DNA of 64,000 bases, taken from Acidimangrovimonas sediminis. Its GTDB lineage: Bacteria; Pseudomonadota; Alphaproteobacteria; Rhodobacterales; Rhodobacteraceae. The first letter of the stretch is position 1. Every line of letters begins with the position of its first letter. The DNA is taken from contig NZ_PHSN01000020.1 of NCBI RefSeq assembly GCF_002871005.1, positions 1-64,000 of the forward strand, in the 5' to 3' direction. Below the pieces are notes generated by a model that was not told the origin of the DNA, made no database searches, and saw nothing but the letters and a program-made list of their open reading frames with translations. Made by a program: the position numbers and the translations under genes. This document shows, piece by piece, positions 53,143-62,174 of this stretch.

Positions 53143-53706
53143 ATGGCAGATACGGAAAAGCCGCTTCTGATCAAGCGATACGCGAGCCGCCGGCTCTACA
53201 ACACCGAGACGAGCGACTACGTCACGCTGGACGACATCGCCAAGTTCATCCGCGCCGGGCGCGAGGTGCAGATCGTCGACCTGAAGTCCGGCGACGACCT
53301 GACCCGCCAGTACCTTCTTCAGATCATCGCCGAGCACGAGAGCAAGGGCGAAAGCGTGCTGCCGATCACCGTGCTGACCGACCTCGTGCGAAGCTACACC
53401 ACGAATGCGCAAAGCGTGGTGCCGCAATTCCTGGCGGCGTCGTTCGAGATGCTGCGCGAGGGGCAGTCGAAGATGCTGGAGAACCTGGGGACGATGCCGA
53501 ACCCGATGGCCAGCGTGCCCGGGTTCGAGGCGATGCAGCGCCAGCAGGAGGCGTTCCTCAAGTCGATGATGGGCGGCTGGGCGCAGGCCAAGGGCACCCA
53601 GCCCGAGGCCGAGAGCGACGCCGCCGGCGCGGGCGACAAGGACGCCGAACTACGCCAGATCAAGAAACAACTCGCCGACCTGCAGTCGAAACTCTCGAAG
53701 CTTTGA
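53143..53706 (+). CDS. phaR: polyhydroxyalkanoate synthesis repressor
   Basis: A 187-residue DNA-binding protein that represses phaP until granules form and titrate it away. The DNA-binding domain is at the N-terminus (LIKRYASRRLYNTETSDYVT, about 8-27), followed by a PHB-accumulation domain, and a C-terminal Lys/Gln helix. ATG 53143 is chosen because GGAGG lies at normal spacing; ATG 53137 is too close to it. Confidence 0.94.
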   Translation: MADTEKPLLIKRYASRRLYNTETSDYVTLDDIAKFIRAGREVQIVDLKSGDDLTRQYLLQIIAEHESKGESVLPITVLTDLVRSYTTNAQSVVPQFLAASFEMLREGQSKMLENLGTMPNPMASVPGFEAMQRQQEAFLKSMMGGWAQAKGTQPEAESDAAGAGDKDAELRQIKKQLADLQSKLSKL

Positions 53707-53707
53707 G

Positions 53708-53742
53708 CCGGGACGGGGCTCCTCTTCGGCCCCGTTTCCCGG
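53708..53742 (+). terminator. phaR terminator
   Basis: Outer stem CCGGGA/TCCCGG and inner ACGGGGC/GCCCCGT around CTCTTC-type loop sequence, directly after the phaR stop. Confidence 0.7.
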
Positions 53743-53827
53743 TCGCGCGGCGTCCACCGCGGATCCGGGCTCAGGTGATGCGCCCGTCAAGGCAGGGCAG
53801 ACAGGGCCGCGCCATGCAGGTGGTCGG

Positions 53828-54442
53828 GTGAAGACGGCCCGGCTGGATCTGCGCCCGCCGCGGCTTGCGGATATTCCAGACCTTTTCAGCTTCCTCGGTG
53901 ATCAGGCTGCGATGTCCCTTACCCATGCGGATGCCGACCTGCGGGCCTGCCGGCGCAGCGTGATGGTGCATGAATGGTTTCGCCGCAGGGACGGGTGCGG
54001 CCCCTGGGTCGTGCGGGCCGGCAACCCAGGCGGCGGGGACGGCCCGAGAATCATCGGGTGGGGTGGCCTGTACCAAGACCCGTTCGACCCGGGCTGGGGG
54101 TTCGAGGTCGGCTACTACTTTCATCCGGCGGGCTGGGGAAAGGGCTACGCGTCCAAACTGGTCGCCTGCGCCCTGCGGGTGGCGGATGACGTGCTTTCGC
54201 TGCCGGAGGTTTGGGCCATGGCGCATCCGACAAACGCGGCGTCACGGCGCGTGCTCGAAAAGGCGGGGTTCACAGTCGAGCGGACCTTGCCGGAGCGGGA
54301 GCGGCTGCTGTTTCGACGGGAAGGGCCGGGTGAGGGGGCAGGTGAGGCGCCAGGCGGGGAGCGCGGCCCCCACTGCCACGGCATCGATCGACGCGGTCCC
54401 GGGGTGGCCCCGGCCCCGACGATGCGGGGCCGGAGATGCTGA
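53828..54442 (+). CDS. GNAT-family N-acetyltransferase (RimJ-like)
   Basis: A 204-residue acetyltransferase: MKTARLDLRPPRLADIPDLF start, acetyl-CoA loop in FHPAGWGKGYASKL (about 98-111) and AMAHPTNAASRRVLEKAGF (about 130-148). The last 30 residues are Gly/Pro-rich and may be a run-on. Substrate unknown. Convergent with the transaminase gene. Confidence 0.82.
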   Translation: MKTARLDLRPPRLADIPDLFSFLGDQAAMSLTHADADLRACRRSVMVHEWFRRRDGCGPWVVRAGNPGGGDGPRIIGWGGLYQDPFDPGWGFEVGYYFHPAGWGKGYASKLVACALRVADDVLSLPEVWAMAHPTNAASRRVLEKAGFTVERTLPERERLLFRREGPGEGAGEAPGGERGPHCHGIDRRGPGVAPAPTMRGRRC

Positions 54443-54449
54443 AGCGGCG

Positions 54450-55817
54450 TCAGGCGACCTCGGCAAACACCTTGGTCAGCGCCTTTTCCAGCTTGCCGAA
54501 CATCTCATCCAGCTGCGCGGGCGTCGTGATGAACGGCGGGCAGAGCACGATCGCCTGCCCCAGCGGACGGCAGATCAGGCCCATGTCGGTGCAGGTATTG
54601 GCGATGCGTTCCGACACGGACAGCTTGCCGTCGAACGGCGTCTTGGTGTCCTTGTCCTGCACCGCCTCCAGCGCCCCCATCAGGCCCTTGCCGCGCCATT
54701 CGCCGATGTTCTTGTTCTCGGCCAGGCGCTTCATGCCCTCTTCGAACAGCGGCGTCAGCGTGTTCACGTTGTCCGCCAGCCCCTCGTTCATGATCACGTC
54801 GATCGCTTTCAGCGCCACGGCGCAGCCGACCGGGTGGCCCGAGGCGGTGAAGCCGTGCGGAAACTCCTCGATCGCCTCGCTGGCGGCTTGAACCCGATCC
54901 GACAGCTCCGGCCCGAGGATGATCGCGCCCATCGGGAAGAAGCCCGCGGTGATGTTCTTCGACGAGATGATCGCGTCGGGCACGAAGTCGTAGGTCTGGC
55001 AGCCCCAGGTATTGCCGGTGCGCCCGAAACCGCAGATCACCTCGTCCGCCACCAGCGGGATGCCGTAGCGTTTCAGCACCTTCTCGACCGCCTGGAAATA
55101 GCCCTTGGACGGCGGGATCACCCCGCCCGCGCCCATCACCGGTTCGGCGACGAAGGCGGCGATGGTGTCGGGGCCCTCGGTGATGATCGTGGCCTCCAGT
55201 TCCTTCGCCATGCGCTCGGTGAACTGTTCTTCGGTCTCGCCCGGCTTGCCGAAGCGCCAGTAATGCGGGCACCCGACGTGGATGAAGCCGGGCAGCGGAA
55301 GGCCGAAGACCGAGTTGTAGGGCTTCGCCGTCATCGAGGCAGAGACCGCGGTGACACCGTGGTAGCCGTTCACGCGGGTGATGATCTTGCGGCGCTGCGG
55401 GTTGCCCTCGACGTGGTTCAGCATCCACAGGATCTTCACCAGCGTGTCGTTCGCCTCGGATCCCGAGTTGGTGTAGAACACCCGCCCGCGGTCGTAGGGC
55501 GAAACCTCGACCAGCTTTTCCGACAGCATCACGGTCTGGTCCGACATCCGGCCGAAGAAGGCGTGATAGCCGGGAAACTTGTCGTACTGGGCCTTGGCGG
55601 CCTCGGTCAGGCCGGGGTGATCGAATCCCGCGACCATGTTCCACAGGCCCGAATTCGCGTCGAAGTATTCCTTGCCGTGAACGTCGTAGATGTAGGGACC
55701 CTTGCCGTGGGTCACCACGACGGCCCCGCGTTCATGGATCGAGGGCAGGTCAGTGAAGCCGTAGAGCGAGAAGCTGTCGGCGCGTGATTCCCAAGAATTG
55801 GGCGAGTCGTCCCGCAT
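54450..55817 (-). CDS. class III omega-transaminase
   Basis: A 455-residue PLP aminotransferase that moves terminal amino groups, usually to pyruvate. Key parts are TNSGSEANDTLVK (about 118-130), VADEVICGFGRTGNTWG (about 255-271) and Lys287 (SSKNITAGFFPMGA) that binds PLP. Possible substrates include beta-alanine, putrescine, taurine or aromatic amines. Start ATG 55817. Divergent from a LysR gene, a common regulator-target layout. Confidence 0.9.
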   Translation of the reverse strand: MRDDSPNSWESRADSFSLYGFTDLPSIHERGAVVVTHGKGPYIYDVHGKEYFDANSGLWNMVAGFDHPGLTEAAKAQYDKFPGYHAFFGRMSDQTVMLSEKLVEVSPYDRGRVFYTNSGSEANDTLVKILWMLNHVEGNPQRRKIITRVNGYHGVTAVSASMTAKPYNSVFGLPLPGFIHVGCPHYWRFGKPGETEEQFTERMAKELEATIITEGPDTIAAFVAEPVMGAGGVIPPSKGYFQAVEKVLKRYGIPLVADEVICGFGRTGNTWGCQTYDFVPDAIISSKNITAGFFPMGAIILGPELSDRVQAASEAIEEFPHGFTASGHPVGCAVALKAIDVIMNEGLADNVNTLTPLFEEGMKRLAENKNIGEWRGKGLMGALEAVQDKDTKTPFDGKLSVSERIANTCTDMGLICRPLGQAIVLCPPFITTPAQLDEMFGKLEKALTKVFAEVA

Positions 55818-56125
55818 GGTCCGTCCTTTCCTGTGTCTGTTTGGGCGCCAAGCTATCCGGGCGCCCGAGCGGGCGCAATCGGCGCGCGGAAAGCTCGCGC
55901 GCGCGTGAGGGCGGTGAAACAATCGTGGTCCGCGCCGGCGCGGCTCCCGCTCGAAGACGAGGCCCAGGGGGGCAGCGCCCACGCCGGCCCGCCCCCTGCA
56001 TCAGGACTGTCGCCAGAGCGGGGGCTAGGGGGCAGGCTCCGCAGCCGCGATGCCCTCAGCGCAATTGTGCACCTGCGGCATCCGGGATAGCCTGCGGCCC
56101 GGGTATCGGACGGAGGAGCCCCGGC

Positions 56126-57091
56126 ATGGTCGAAGCACAGGGGCGGCTGACGCTCTGGGCAATCGAGGTCTTCCTCGTCACCGCGGAGGAGGGCACGGTC
56201 TCGGCTGCTGCGCGCCGGCTTGGGGCCTCGGTCTCGGGGGTCAGCCAGCAGCTTTCCGCGCTCGAATCGGCCCTGGGTGCCGATCTCTTCGACCGTTCGG
56301 CCCGGCCGCTGCGCCTGACCCCGGCGGGTGAGCTGTTCCGGCGCCGGGCCAGGACCATCGCGATCGAGGTAGCCGAGGCGCGGGCAGAGCTCGCCTCGGG
56401 CGATCTGGCCGGCCTTACCCGTTTCCGCCTCGGCATGATCGAGGATTTCGACGCCGACGTGACGCCGCGCCTGCTGGCAGCCATGGCCGAGCAGCTGAAG
56501 GGCTGCCAGTTCCTGCTCGAGACCGGGCCGAGTCACCGCCTGCTCGACCAGCTCGACAGCCGCGCGCTGGACGTGGTGGTGGCCGCCGAGATGGGGCCGG
56601 TGGCGGATTGGATGGAGGTGCACCCGCTGTTGCAGGAACCCTTCGTCGCGGCGGTGCCGCAGGGCGTTGTCGACCCCGGTGGCGACGTGCTGGCCCAGCT
56701 CGAAGCGTTGCCTCTGATCGTCTATTCCTCGCGCCATGCCATGGGCCGGCAGATTGCGGCGCATCTGATGCGCGAGGAGATCCGGCTGGACCACCGGTTC
56801 GAGATGGACAGCTATCACGCGATCATGGCGATGGTGTCGGAGGGGCTTGGGTGGACCATCCTCACGCCGCTGGGCTACCTGCACGCGGCGCGGTTCCGCG
56901 ACCGGGCCGACGTGCTGCCGCTGCCCTTCGCGCCGCTCTCGCGCCGGATCCTGCTCAGCGCGCGCAAGGGGGTGCTGAAGTCGATGCCCGGCGAGGTGGC
57001 CGACCGGCTGCGCGGCCTTCTGCAGGAACTGATCGTGACCCCGGCACTGGGCCGGCTGCCCTGGCTCGAGGGGGAGCTGCGGGTGCTCTAG
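56126..57091 (+). CDS. LysR-family transcriptional regulator
   Basis: A 321-residue regulator with the N-terminal helix-turn-helix (about 8-66: TLWAIEVFLVTAEEGTVSAA, then LGASVSGVSQQLSALES) and a periplasmic-binding-like effector domain (about 95-305). CGGAGGAG precedes ATG 56126. Its location, divergent from the transaminase (308 bases apart), suggests it controls that gene; the gap has no other feature. Confidence 0.9.
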   Translation: MVEAQGRLTLWAIEVFLVTAEEGTVSAAARRLGASVSGVSQQLSALESALGADLFDRSARPLRLTPAGELFRRRARTIAIEVAEARAELASGDLAGLTRFRLGMIEDFDADVTPRLLAAMAEQLKGCQFLLETGPSHRLLDQLDSRALDVVVAAEMGPVADWMEVHPLLQEPFVAAVPQGVVDPGGDVLAQLEALPLIVYSSRHAMGRQIAAHLMREEIRLDHRFEMDSYHAIMAMVSEGLGWTILTPLGYLHAARFRDRADVLPLPFAPLSRRILLSARKGVLKSMPGEVADRLRGLLQELIVTPALGRLPWLEGELRVL

Positions 57092-57167
57092 CTGCGGCAG
57101 AACGGGAGAGTGGGTCGGCGTGCGGTCGGTAGCGCGGCCCGCGCCGTGGCGGCCCGTTTCGCGCGGG

Positions 57168-57746
57168 TCAGGCGCGGCCGGCGGTCGAGGACAGGGTGAT
57201 GGCGTCGATCCCGAGGGTCTTGAGCGCGCGTTCCCATTTCGTGGCATTGTCGCCCGAGAACACGATCTCGGCGCTGGCGTCGGCGGTGATCCAGCCGTTC
57301 TGGAGGATCTCCTCCTCGATCTGTCCCGGCCCCCAGCCCGCGTAGCCGAGCGCCAGCAGTGCCCGGGCCGGCCCACGCCCGGCCGAGATATCCTCGAGCA
57401 CGTCGAGCGTCGCGGTCATGGCGAATTCGTCGCCCACCTCCTGGGTGCCGAGGGCGCTGTTGTAATCGGGCGAATGCAGCACGAAGCCGCGGCCGTTCTC
57501 GACCGGGCCACCGAAATGCACGCGGATGCCGCGCGCGCCGGGGCCGACCTCGATCTCCAGCTGTTCCAGAAGCCGGGCGAAGGGCAGGTCGGGCACGGGC
57601 TTGTTGACGATCAGCCCCATCGCGCCGCGGTCGGAATGTTCGCAGACGAAGATGACGCTGTGTTCGAAGCGGGGATCGCCCATGCCGGGCATGGCGATCA
57701 GCAACGTCCCGGTCAGGTTCATGGGCGGGGGTGCATCGGTCATCAT
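57168..57746 (-). CDS. YqgE/AlgH-family protein
   Basis: A 192-residue protein starting with a short leader and then LTGTLLIAMPGMGDPRFEHS (about 10-29), with GAMGLIVNKPV (about 40-50) and the RVHFGGPVENGRGFVLH block (about 74-90). The family has no settled function; a link to transcriptional or alginate regulation has been claimed. Divergent from the DsbD-N-type gene. Confidence 0.9.
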   Translation of the reverse strand: MMTDAPPPMNLTGTLLIAMPGMGDPRFEHSVIFVCEHSDRGAMGLIVNKPVPDLPFARLLEQLEIEVGPGARGIRVHFGGPVENGRGFVLHSPDYNSALGTQEVGDEFAMTATLDVLEDISAGRGPARALLALGYAGWGPGQIEEEILQNGWITADASAEIVFSGDNATKWERALKTLGIDAITLSSTAGRA

Positions 57747-57819
57747 CCCTCAAGGATGGGGTGCGCGGCGCACATGTGCAAGGTCGCCGGTGGCCCCGGG
57801 CGACGGGAGGCGCGGGTTT

Positions 57820-57849
57820 CCCCCGAAAGTGATTCCCCCGAAAGTGATT
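57820..57849. repeat. 15-base tandem duplication upstream of the DsbD-N-type gene
   Basis: CCCCCGAAAGTGATT occurs twice in tandem (57820-57834 and 57835-57849), in the 137-base divergent gap. It may alter spacing of promoter elements. Confidence 0.85.
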
Positions 57850-57883
57850 TCCCGCCGCCGCGCGGTCGACTAGGATCGCACGG

Positions 57884-58846
57884 ATGACACGCATTCATGC
57901 CCCCCTCGCAAATCCTGGCCGCCGTCAATCTGGCCGCCGTCAATCTGGCCGCCCAGATCCCCGCCATGTGCCGCGCGCCGCGAGGCTGCGCGCCCGCTTC
58001 GGCGCGCCGGGGGGGGCAGGTCGCCAAGTCCTGGCGCTTGCGGCCTCGCTTTTCCTGGCGCCCGCCGCGCTGATCGGGGTTTCCGCGCTGCCGGCGTCCG
58101 CCTCGGGGCAGCCCGATGTTGCGCAGATCGTTCATGCCGAGGTCTTGCCGGGTTGGCGCATGAACGATGGGCACCGCATGGCGGCGCTGAAACTGACGCT
58201 GGCGCCGGGGTGGCACACCTACTGGCGCGCGCCGGGAGATGCCGGGATCCCGCCCTCCTTCGACTGGTCGAAAAGCACCAACCTCAAGGCGGTGGCGATT
58301 CACTGGCCGGTGCCCAGGACGTTCGATCTCGGCGGCCTGCGCTCGATCGGGTACGAGGGCGGGCTGGTGCTGCCGATCGAGCTTACGCCGAAGGCGGCGG
58401 GCAAACCGATCGCGCTGGAGGCGCAGATCGACATCGGCGTGTGCAAGGACATCTGCCTGCCCGCCTCGCTGTCCCTCAGGGCCGATCTGTCCGGGCCGGG
58501 GAAAAAGGGCGGCGCGATCCGCGGCGCCCTGACCGACGGCCCGGAAAGCGCGGCGAAGGCGGGGGTGAAAGATGTGAGCTGCACGGTGGCGCCCTCCGCC
58601 GACGGGCTGGCGCTGACCGCGCGGCTGCGGATGCCGCCGCTGCCGGGCAAGGAGCTGACGGTGGTCGAGCTGCCCGACCCCGCGATCTGGGTGTCGGAGG
58701 CAAAGACGACGCGCCAGGGGGATACGCTGACCGCGGTGGCCGATATCGTTCCGCCGTCGAAATCCTTCGCGCTGGACCGGTCGCAACTGACGATCACGGT
58801 GCTGGGGCAGGGCAGGGCGGTGGAGTTGCACGGCTGCGCGGGCTGA
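57884..58846 (+). CDS. exported DsbD N-terminal-domain-type protein
   Basis: A 320-residue protein. After a basic segment and a signal helix (VLALAASLFLAPAALIGVSA, about 49-68) come beta-sandwich sequences typical of the DsbD/ScsB alpha-type domain: GWHTYWRAPGDAG (about 108), IGYEGGLVLPIEL, and a CKDIC Cys pair (about 187-191). It lacks the membrane and thioredoxin domains of DsbD. Likely a periplasmic thiol or metal protein. The N-terminal 45 residues include a 15-base tandem repeat, so a later start is possible. Confidence 0.75.
   Translation: MTRIHAPLANPGRRQSGRRQSGRPDPRHVPRAARLRARFGAPGGAGRQVLALAASLFLAPAALIGVSALPASASGQPDVAQIVHAEVLPGWRMNDGHRMAALKLTLAPGWHTYWRAPGDAGIPPSFDWSKSTNLKAVAIHWPVPRTFDLGGLRSIGYEGGLVLPIELTPKAAGKPIALEAQIDIGVCKDICLPASLSLRADLSGPGKKGGAIRGALTDGPESAAKAGVKDVSCTVAPSADGLALTARLRMPPLPGKELTVVELPDPAIWVSEAKTTRQGDTLTAVADIVPPSKSFALDRSQLTITVLGQGRAVELHGCAG
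57915..57953. repeat. 15-base tandem repeat (2.6 copies) in the 5' end of the DsbD-N-type gene
   Basis: CTGGCCGCCGTCAAT repeated 2.6 times. In frame it encodes the five-residue repeat GRRQS. The period is a whole number of codons, so gain or loss of a unit would not shift the frame. Confidence 0.85.
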
Positions 58847-58978
58847 CAGGGGGCCTCTTCGCGTGCCCTTCGGGGCTGCGAGGTGGGGCCGACAGGTAGT
58901 GTTCGGGTCGGGGCTTCGATGAGCGTCGTAGGCCATGAAGAGCCCCCTCCGAAGCCCCCCGCCCGCCACGGTCCGGCG

Positions 58979-59521
58979 CTACTTGCGGCGCAGGTGTTCG
59001 TCGAGCCGGGGCAGGATCTCGACGAAGTTGCAGGGCCGGTGGCGGTAGTCGAGCTGGAACTTCAGGATCTCGTCCCAGGCGTCCTTGCAAGCCCCCGGGC
59101 TGCCCGGCAGCGCGAAGAGGTAGGTGCCCCCCGCGACGCCGCCGGTCGCGCGCGACTGCACCGCCGATGTGCCGATCTTCTGCATGGACACCATCGTGAA
59201 GACCGTGGCGAAGGCCTCGATCTCCTTCTCGTAGACGTCACGGTGCGCCTCGACCGTCACGTCGCGCCCGGTCAGCCCGGTGCCGCCGGTCGAGATCACC
59301 ACGTCGATGCCGGGATCGGCCACCCAGGCACGCAGCTGTTCGGCGATCCGCGTGCGTTCGTCTGGCAGGATCGCGCGGGCGACCAGGGAATGGCCTGCCT
59401 CGGTCAGGCGGGCGACCAGGGTGTCGCCGGAACGGTCCTCGGCTGCGGTCCGGGTGTCGGACACGGTCAGGACGGCGATCCGGACGGGGACGAAATCGCG
59501 GCTGTCGTCGATGCGGCTCAT
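58979..59521 (-). CDS. moaB: molybdenum cofactor biosynthesis protein B
   Basis: A 180-residue MogA/MoaB-type protein that adenylylates or binds molybdopterin. It has [19 protein letters not shown] (about 17-35), [13 protein letters not shown] (about 76-88) and [13 protein letters not shown] near 140. ATG 59521 overlaps the stop of the upstream uracil-DNA glycosylase gene. Confidence 0.92.
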   Translation of the reverse strand: MSRIDDSRDFVPVRIAVLTVSDTRTAAEDRSGDTLVARLTEAGHSLVARAILPDERTRIAEQLRAWVADPGIDVVISTGGTGLTGRDVTVEAHRDVYEKEIEAFATVFTMVSMQKIGTSAVQSRATGGVAGGTYLFALPGSPGACKDAWDEILKFQLDYRHRPCNFVEILPRLDEHLRRK

Positions 59522-60390
59522 GTCTGTCCTTTCAGCCGGGCCTGCAGCGACAGAAGATCGGCCCAGGCCTCGCGCTTGGCGGCGGGGTTGCGCAGGAGGT
59601 AGGCGGGGTGGAACATTGGCAGCACCGGCAGGCCCGGCAGCGGCAGCTCGGGCGCCTCGGTCCACTTGCCGCGCATCCGTGTGATGCCGCGTCGGCCCAG
59701 CACGGCCGCGCAGGGCGTGTTCCCCATCAGGACAAGCACCTCGGGCGCGGCAAGCTCGACGTGGCGGGCGACGAAGGGCATCATCATGGCGATCTCGGCC
59801 GCCTCGGGGTCGCGGTTGTGCGGCGGGCGCCAGGGCAGGATATTCGAGATGTAGACGGCGTTTTCCGCATCTGGACCGGAACGCGAGAGGCCGATCGCCC
59901 CCAGCATCCGGTCGAGGAGTTTCCCGGCGCGCCCGACGAAGGGCTTTCCCTGCATGTCCTCGTCGCGGCCCGGCGCTTCGCCCAGGATCATGACCCGCGC
60001 GGCGGGGTTGCCGTCGGCGAAGACGGTGTTCTTCGCACCCTTCTTCAGATCGCAGAGGTCGAAGGCCGCGATCGCCTCGGCCAGCGCGGGGAGGTCGGTG
60101 GCGGCCCGGGCGGCCTCGCGCGCGGCGGCGACCGGGTCGGGGCCGTCGTTCTGCGGCGGCGCCATCGGCATCGGTTCGGGCGCCTGCCCCGTACGCGGGG
60201 CCGTGGCGCGGGGCTCCCCGGCGCGGGCTTCCCCGGCACGCGCTTCCTCGGCGCGGGCGGCCTCGTAGCGGTTGACCGGGGTTTCCGAGAGCGTCTCGTC
60301 GGCGCCAAGCTCCACCTGCCACGCCAGCATGGCGAGGGCGGTGTCGAAATCGAGGTCGCTCGCTGCGTCGATGTCGGGGCCGAGATCCAT
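59518..60390 (-). CDS. uracil-DNA glycosylase, family 4-like, without most Fe-S cysteines
   Basis: A 290-residue base-excision enzyme homologue. The polar N-terminus (1-100) includes an Ala/Arg/Glu repeat (residues about 43-62). The catalytic core has GEAPGRDED (137-145), [10 protein letters not shown] (187-196) and [11 protein letters not shown] (259-269). Of the four cysteines that bind the 4Fe-4S cluster in classical family 4 enzymes only Cys113 remains: the positions read F110, W187 and Met near 203. It may be a cluster-free variant found in alphaproteobacteria. moaB follows, coupled by ATGA. Confidence 0.85.
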   Translation of the reverse strand: MDLGPDIDAASDLDFDTALAMLAWQVELGADETLSETPVNRYEAARAEEARAGEARAGEPRATAPRTGQAPEPMPMAPPQNDGPDPVAAAREAARAATDLPALAEAIAAFDLCDLKKGAKNTVFADGNPAARVMILGEAPGRDEDMQGKPFVGRAGKLLDRMLGAIGLSRSGPDAENAVYISNILPWRPPHNRDPEAAEIAMMMPFVARHVELAAPEVLVLMGNTPCAAVLGRRGITRMRGKWTEAPELPLPGLPVLPMFHPAYLLRNPAAKREAWADLLSLQARLKGQT

Positions 60391-60460
60391 GGCCGGAAGC
60401 TAGGCGATTCCCCCGCGGGGGGGAACCGGATTCGGCGCGGCTGCGGAGCGTGGCGTTGCC

Positions 60461-60480
60461 GGGTGCGTCGAAACGCACCC
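60461..60480. repeat. extragenic hairpin repeat, family B
   Basis: GGGTGCGT-CGAA-ACGCACCC, the exact reverse complement of the 26979-26998 copy, in the gap between the glycosylase and pyrB. Nearby (60488-60525) a short CTCGTCTCCGGTC direct repeat is seen. The pyrB promoter must lie in 60391-60603 but cannot be placed. Confidence 0.75.
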
Positions 60481-60603
60481 CATGGGGCGCCTCGTCTCCG
60501 GTCCTCTCGTCTCCGGTCCCCTCGTCTGGCCCCTCGTGCCTTCCGGCCCCTTGTCCCTTCCGGCCGCGCTTCCTATAACCGGGCGAACCGGACCGGAGGC
60601 CCC

Positions 60604-61566
60604 ATGACGTTCCGCGCGCGCCATCTTCTCGGCATCGAACATCTCGCGCCGGAGGAGATTCGCACCCTCCTCGACCTGGCCGAGACCTACGTCGACCTCA
60701 ACCGCCGCACGATCAAGAAGACCGATGTGCTGGCGGGCATGACCCAGATCAACATGTTCTTCGAGAACTCGACCCGCACGCAGGCGAGTTTCGAGCTGGC
60801 GGGCAAGCGCCTTGGCGCCGACGTGATGAACATGGCGATGTCGCAGTCGAGCGTGAAGAAGGGCGAGACGCTGATCGACACGGCGCTGACGCTGAACGCG
60901 ATGCATCCCGACCTGCTGGTGGTGCGGCACCAGAATTCGGGCGCGGTGGATCTGCTGGCGCAGAAGGTGAACTGCGCCGTCCTGAACGCCGGCGACGGCA
61001 GGCACGAACACCCGACGCAGGCGCTTCTCGATGCGCTGACCATCCGCCGGGCCAAGGGGCGGCTGCATCGCCTGACGGTCGCGATCTGCGGCGACATCGC
61101 CCACAGCCGGGTGGCGCGGTCGAACCTGATCCTGTTGGGCAAGATGGAGAACCGGGTGCGGCTGATCGGGCCGCCGACGCTGATGCCCCCGGGCGTGGCC
61201 GAGCTGGGCTGCGAAGTCTACGACGACATGAAGGCGGGGCTCGAGGGTGCCGACGTCGTGATGATGCTGCGCCTTCAGAAGGAGCGGATGGATGGCGGCT
61301 TCATCCCGTCCGAGCGCGAATATTTCTACCGCTTCGGGCTGGATGCCGAAAAGCTCGGCTATGCCAAGGATGATGCGATCGTCATGCACCCCGGCCCGAT
61401 GAACCGCGGGGTCGAGATCGACGGCACGCTGGCCGACGACATCAACCGCTCGGTGATCCAGGACCAGGTCGAGATGGGGGTGGCCGTCAGGATGGCCGCG
61501 ATGGACCTGCTCGCGCGCAATCTCAAGGCTGCGCGGGGGGCGGAAGCCGCGGGGGTGATGGTGTGA
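60604..61566 (+). CDS. pyrB: aspartate carbamoyltransferase catalytic chain
   Basis: Joins carbamoyl phosphate and aspartate, the first committed pyrimidine step. The 320-residue protein has the carbamoyl-phosphate loop [13 protein letters not shown] (about 52-64), [10 protein letters not shown] (about 138) and [12 protein letters not shown] (about 261). The next gene overlaps its end, and pyrC-type follows. Confidence 0.96.
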   Translation: MTFRARHLLGIEHLAPEEIRTLLDLAETYVDLNRRTIKKTDVLAGMTQINMFFENSTRTQASFELAGKRLGADVMNMAMSQSSVKKGETLIDTALTLNAMHPDLLVVRHQNSGAVDLLAQKVNCAVLNAGDGRHEHPTQALLDALTIRRAKGRLHRLTVAICGDIAHSRVARSNLILLGKMENRVRLIGPPTLMPPGVAELGCEVYDDMKAGLEGADVVMMLRLQKERMDGGFIPSEREYFYRFGLDAEKLGYAKDDAIVMHPGPMNRGVEIDGTLADDINRSVIQDQVEMGVAVRMAAMDLLARNLKAARGAEAAGVMV

Positions 61567-62174
61567 GCGACACGATGCAGATCCCGACCGGAGAGCGTGG
61601 CGTGGTGCGCCTCTTCGCGCTCGACCTGCCGCCCGACGCGGTCGCGAAGGCCGCGGCCGAGGAGGACGCCGCGACTGTGCGCGGCGCTCTCGGCGCCGAG
61701 ACGCTGGACCCTGCTTATGTCGAGGTGTTCGACGCCCGCGACGTGGCCGAGATCGGCCTTGCCGCCTACCTTGTGCAGGGGGCGGGCATCCCCGAGGCGG
61801 CCCTCGCGGAGGACCGCGGCCGGCTCGACGCGCTGACCGGGCCGCTGGTCGTGGTCACCTCCGGCGCCTTCGGGGGCCATGCCCAGACCATCGCGCCGCG
61901 CGCGCCGCTGCGCTGGATCGGCACCTGGGCCGAGGATCTGCCCCCGGTCCATTTCGAGGCCCTGCCCGATGCCTCGGCACACGGGGCCGTCCATGGCGCC
62001 GCCCCCGGCGCCGTCCAGCCGGTGCAGCTGACCGATGCCGCCCCGCCGGAGGAGGAGGGCGCCGCCGGCCCGGCGACCACCCCCGCGCAGCGGCGCTTGG
62101 CCTTCGCCATCGTCGCCGCGATCGCCGTCGTCGGCATCGCCCTGGCCCTTCTTGTGATGAGCTTGCACGGATGA
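61563..62174 (+). CDS. unknown membrane-anchored protein in the pyr run
   Basis: A 203-residue protein with a soluble N-terminal domain (1-140), a Pro/Ala/Glu-rich linker (about 150-173) and one C-terminal membrane helix (about 178-198). It starts at GTG 61563 inside the pyrB stop and ends inside the pyrC-type start, so it is co-translated. Function unknown; a tail-anchored protein facing the cytosol is inferred. Confidence 0.8.
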   Translation: MSDTMQIPTGERGVVRLFALDLPPDAVAKAAAEEDAATVRGALGAETLDPAYVEVFDARDVAEIGLAAYLVQGAGIPEAALAEDRGRLDALTGPLVVVTSGAFGGHAQTIAPRAPLRWIGTWAEDLPPVHFEALPDASAHGAVHGAAPGAVQPVQLTDAAPPEEEGAAGPATTPAQRRLAFAIVAAIAVVGIALALLVMSLHG

